This document shows positions 63,800-64,000 of a stretch of 64,000 bases of DNA, in pieces. The DNA is from Streptomyces malaysiensis subsp. samsunensis (GTDB lineage Bacteria; Actinomycetota; Actinomycetes; Streptomycetales; Streptomycetaceae). The stretch spans positions 1 through 64,000 of the forward strand of contig NZ_JANIIC010000027.1 in the NCBI RefSeq assembly GCF_024519315.1. The letters are read 5' to 3'. The notes beneath the pieces are model-generated. The model searched no databases. It worked only from the letters and a program-made list of their open reading frames with translations, and had not been told where the DNA came from. Every line of letters begins with the position of its first letter. Positions within the stretch are counted from its first letter, which is position 1. Made by a program: the position numbers and the translations under genes.

Positions 63800-64000
63800 C
63801 AGGCCGCCTCCTGTGTGGCCTGTACGGGCACCGGGTACGGGAGCTGCACGTGGCTGGCGTCACCGCCGTGGGTTGCGGCTGCAGTGATGCGGGGTTGGGC
63901 GTTGGCCAGCTCCCGGCGGAGGCGCGCCTTCTCGATGGCGTCATTGATCCGCTGCTGCTGGAGCCGGCGGATCTCGGCGACGGTGGCCTCGTACCGCTGC
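63799..64000 (-). CDS. Partial gene at the right edge (C-terminal part)
   Basis: The last 66 codons of a leftward gene whose start lies beyond the window: a helical stretch (EIRRLQQQRINDAIEKARLR) and a Pro-rich end. Its TGA overlaps the next ATG. Function unknown; it shows that the leftward unit continues outside the window. Confidence 0.6.
   Translation of the reverse strand, partial: QRYEATVAEIRRLQQQRINDAIEKARLRRELANAQPRITAAATHGGDASHVQLPYPVPVQATQEAA

Overview
The window is high-GC DNA from a tailed actinobacteriophage or prophage, almost certainly a Streptomyces siphovirus. The signs are high GC, GTG and ATG starts joined in ATGA/GTGA overlaps, a complete HK97-type head and long-tail module, and many small proteins of Streptomyces-phage type (DUF6221, DUF6919, DUF6197, DUF6907-like). 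I see no integrase, lysis cassette, tRNA, ParAB, CRISPR array or insertion sequence. The last gene runs off the right edge, so the element continues. No stretch over about 300 bases lacks a gene.

Layout. (1) 21-5510, rightward: a tightly overlapping cassette with two DUF6221 proteins, a GT4-like glycosyltransferase, an RmlB-like sugar-nucleotide dehydratase, two GT2-like glycosyltransferases, a SAM methyltransferase and a free-standing HNH endonuclease. It converges on the late genes. (2) 26017-5493, leftward: the virion operon, read as small and large terminase, portal, MuF-like protein, scaffold, HNH endonuclease, capsid, connectors, tail terminator, major tail protein, tail chaperones with a -1 frameshift, tape measure, minor tail and fibre proteins. 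(3) 26165-27378, rightward: two very basic small proteins, a lipoprotein and a small ORF. (4) 40730-27427, leftward: an early-type region of many small genes holding an FtsK/TraB-like translocase, an SpdB-like membrane protein, a Nudix hydrolase, a zincin and a RapZ C-terminal-domain protein, headed by a MerR/excisionase-type HTH protein. (5) 40904-44322, rightward: two UTRA-domain regulators (one full GntR, one without its HTH) and accessory genes. (6) 48549-44375, leftward: small genes and a RelE-like toxin with an upstream partner. (7) 48682-48969, rightward: an HTH gene. (8) 57973-49021, leftward: replication (initiator with internal iterons, DnaC-type loader, J-domain protein, DnaB helicase), a C5-cytosine methyltransferase interrupted by an intein, and small regulators. 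(9) 64000-58517, leftward: a RecE/RecT-like pair, HTH protein and Cys-rich small proteins.

The most unusual feature is the plasmid-like module. A TraB/FtsK-type motor is followed, 11 bp after its stop codon, by a mirror-symmetric array of ten octamers, five in each orientation with identical spacing in the two arms. Such an array would suit a motor-recognition (clt/TRS-like) or centromere-like site. With the SpdB-like protein and GntR/UTRA regulators it looks like a Streptomyces conjugation/spread locus inside a phage genome, so a phage-plasmid lifestyle is worth testing. Other points of interest are a capsid gene whose conserved N-terminus has no normal start codon beside an HNH gene, a phage-encoded J-domain protein between helicase and helicase loader, and iterons inside the replication initiator gene.
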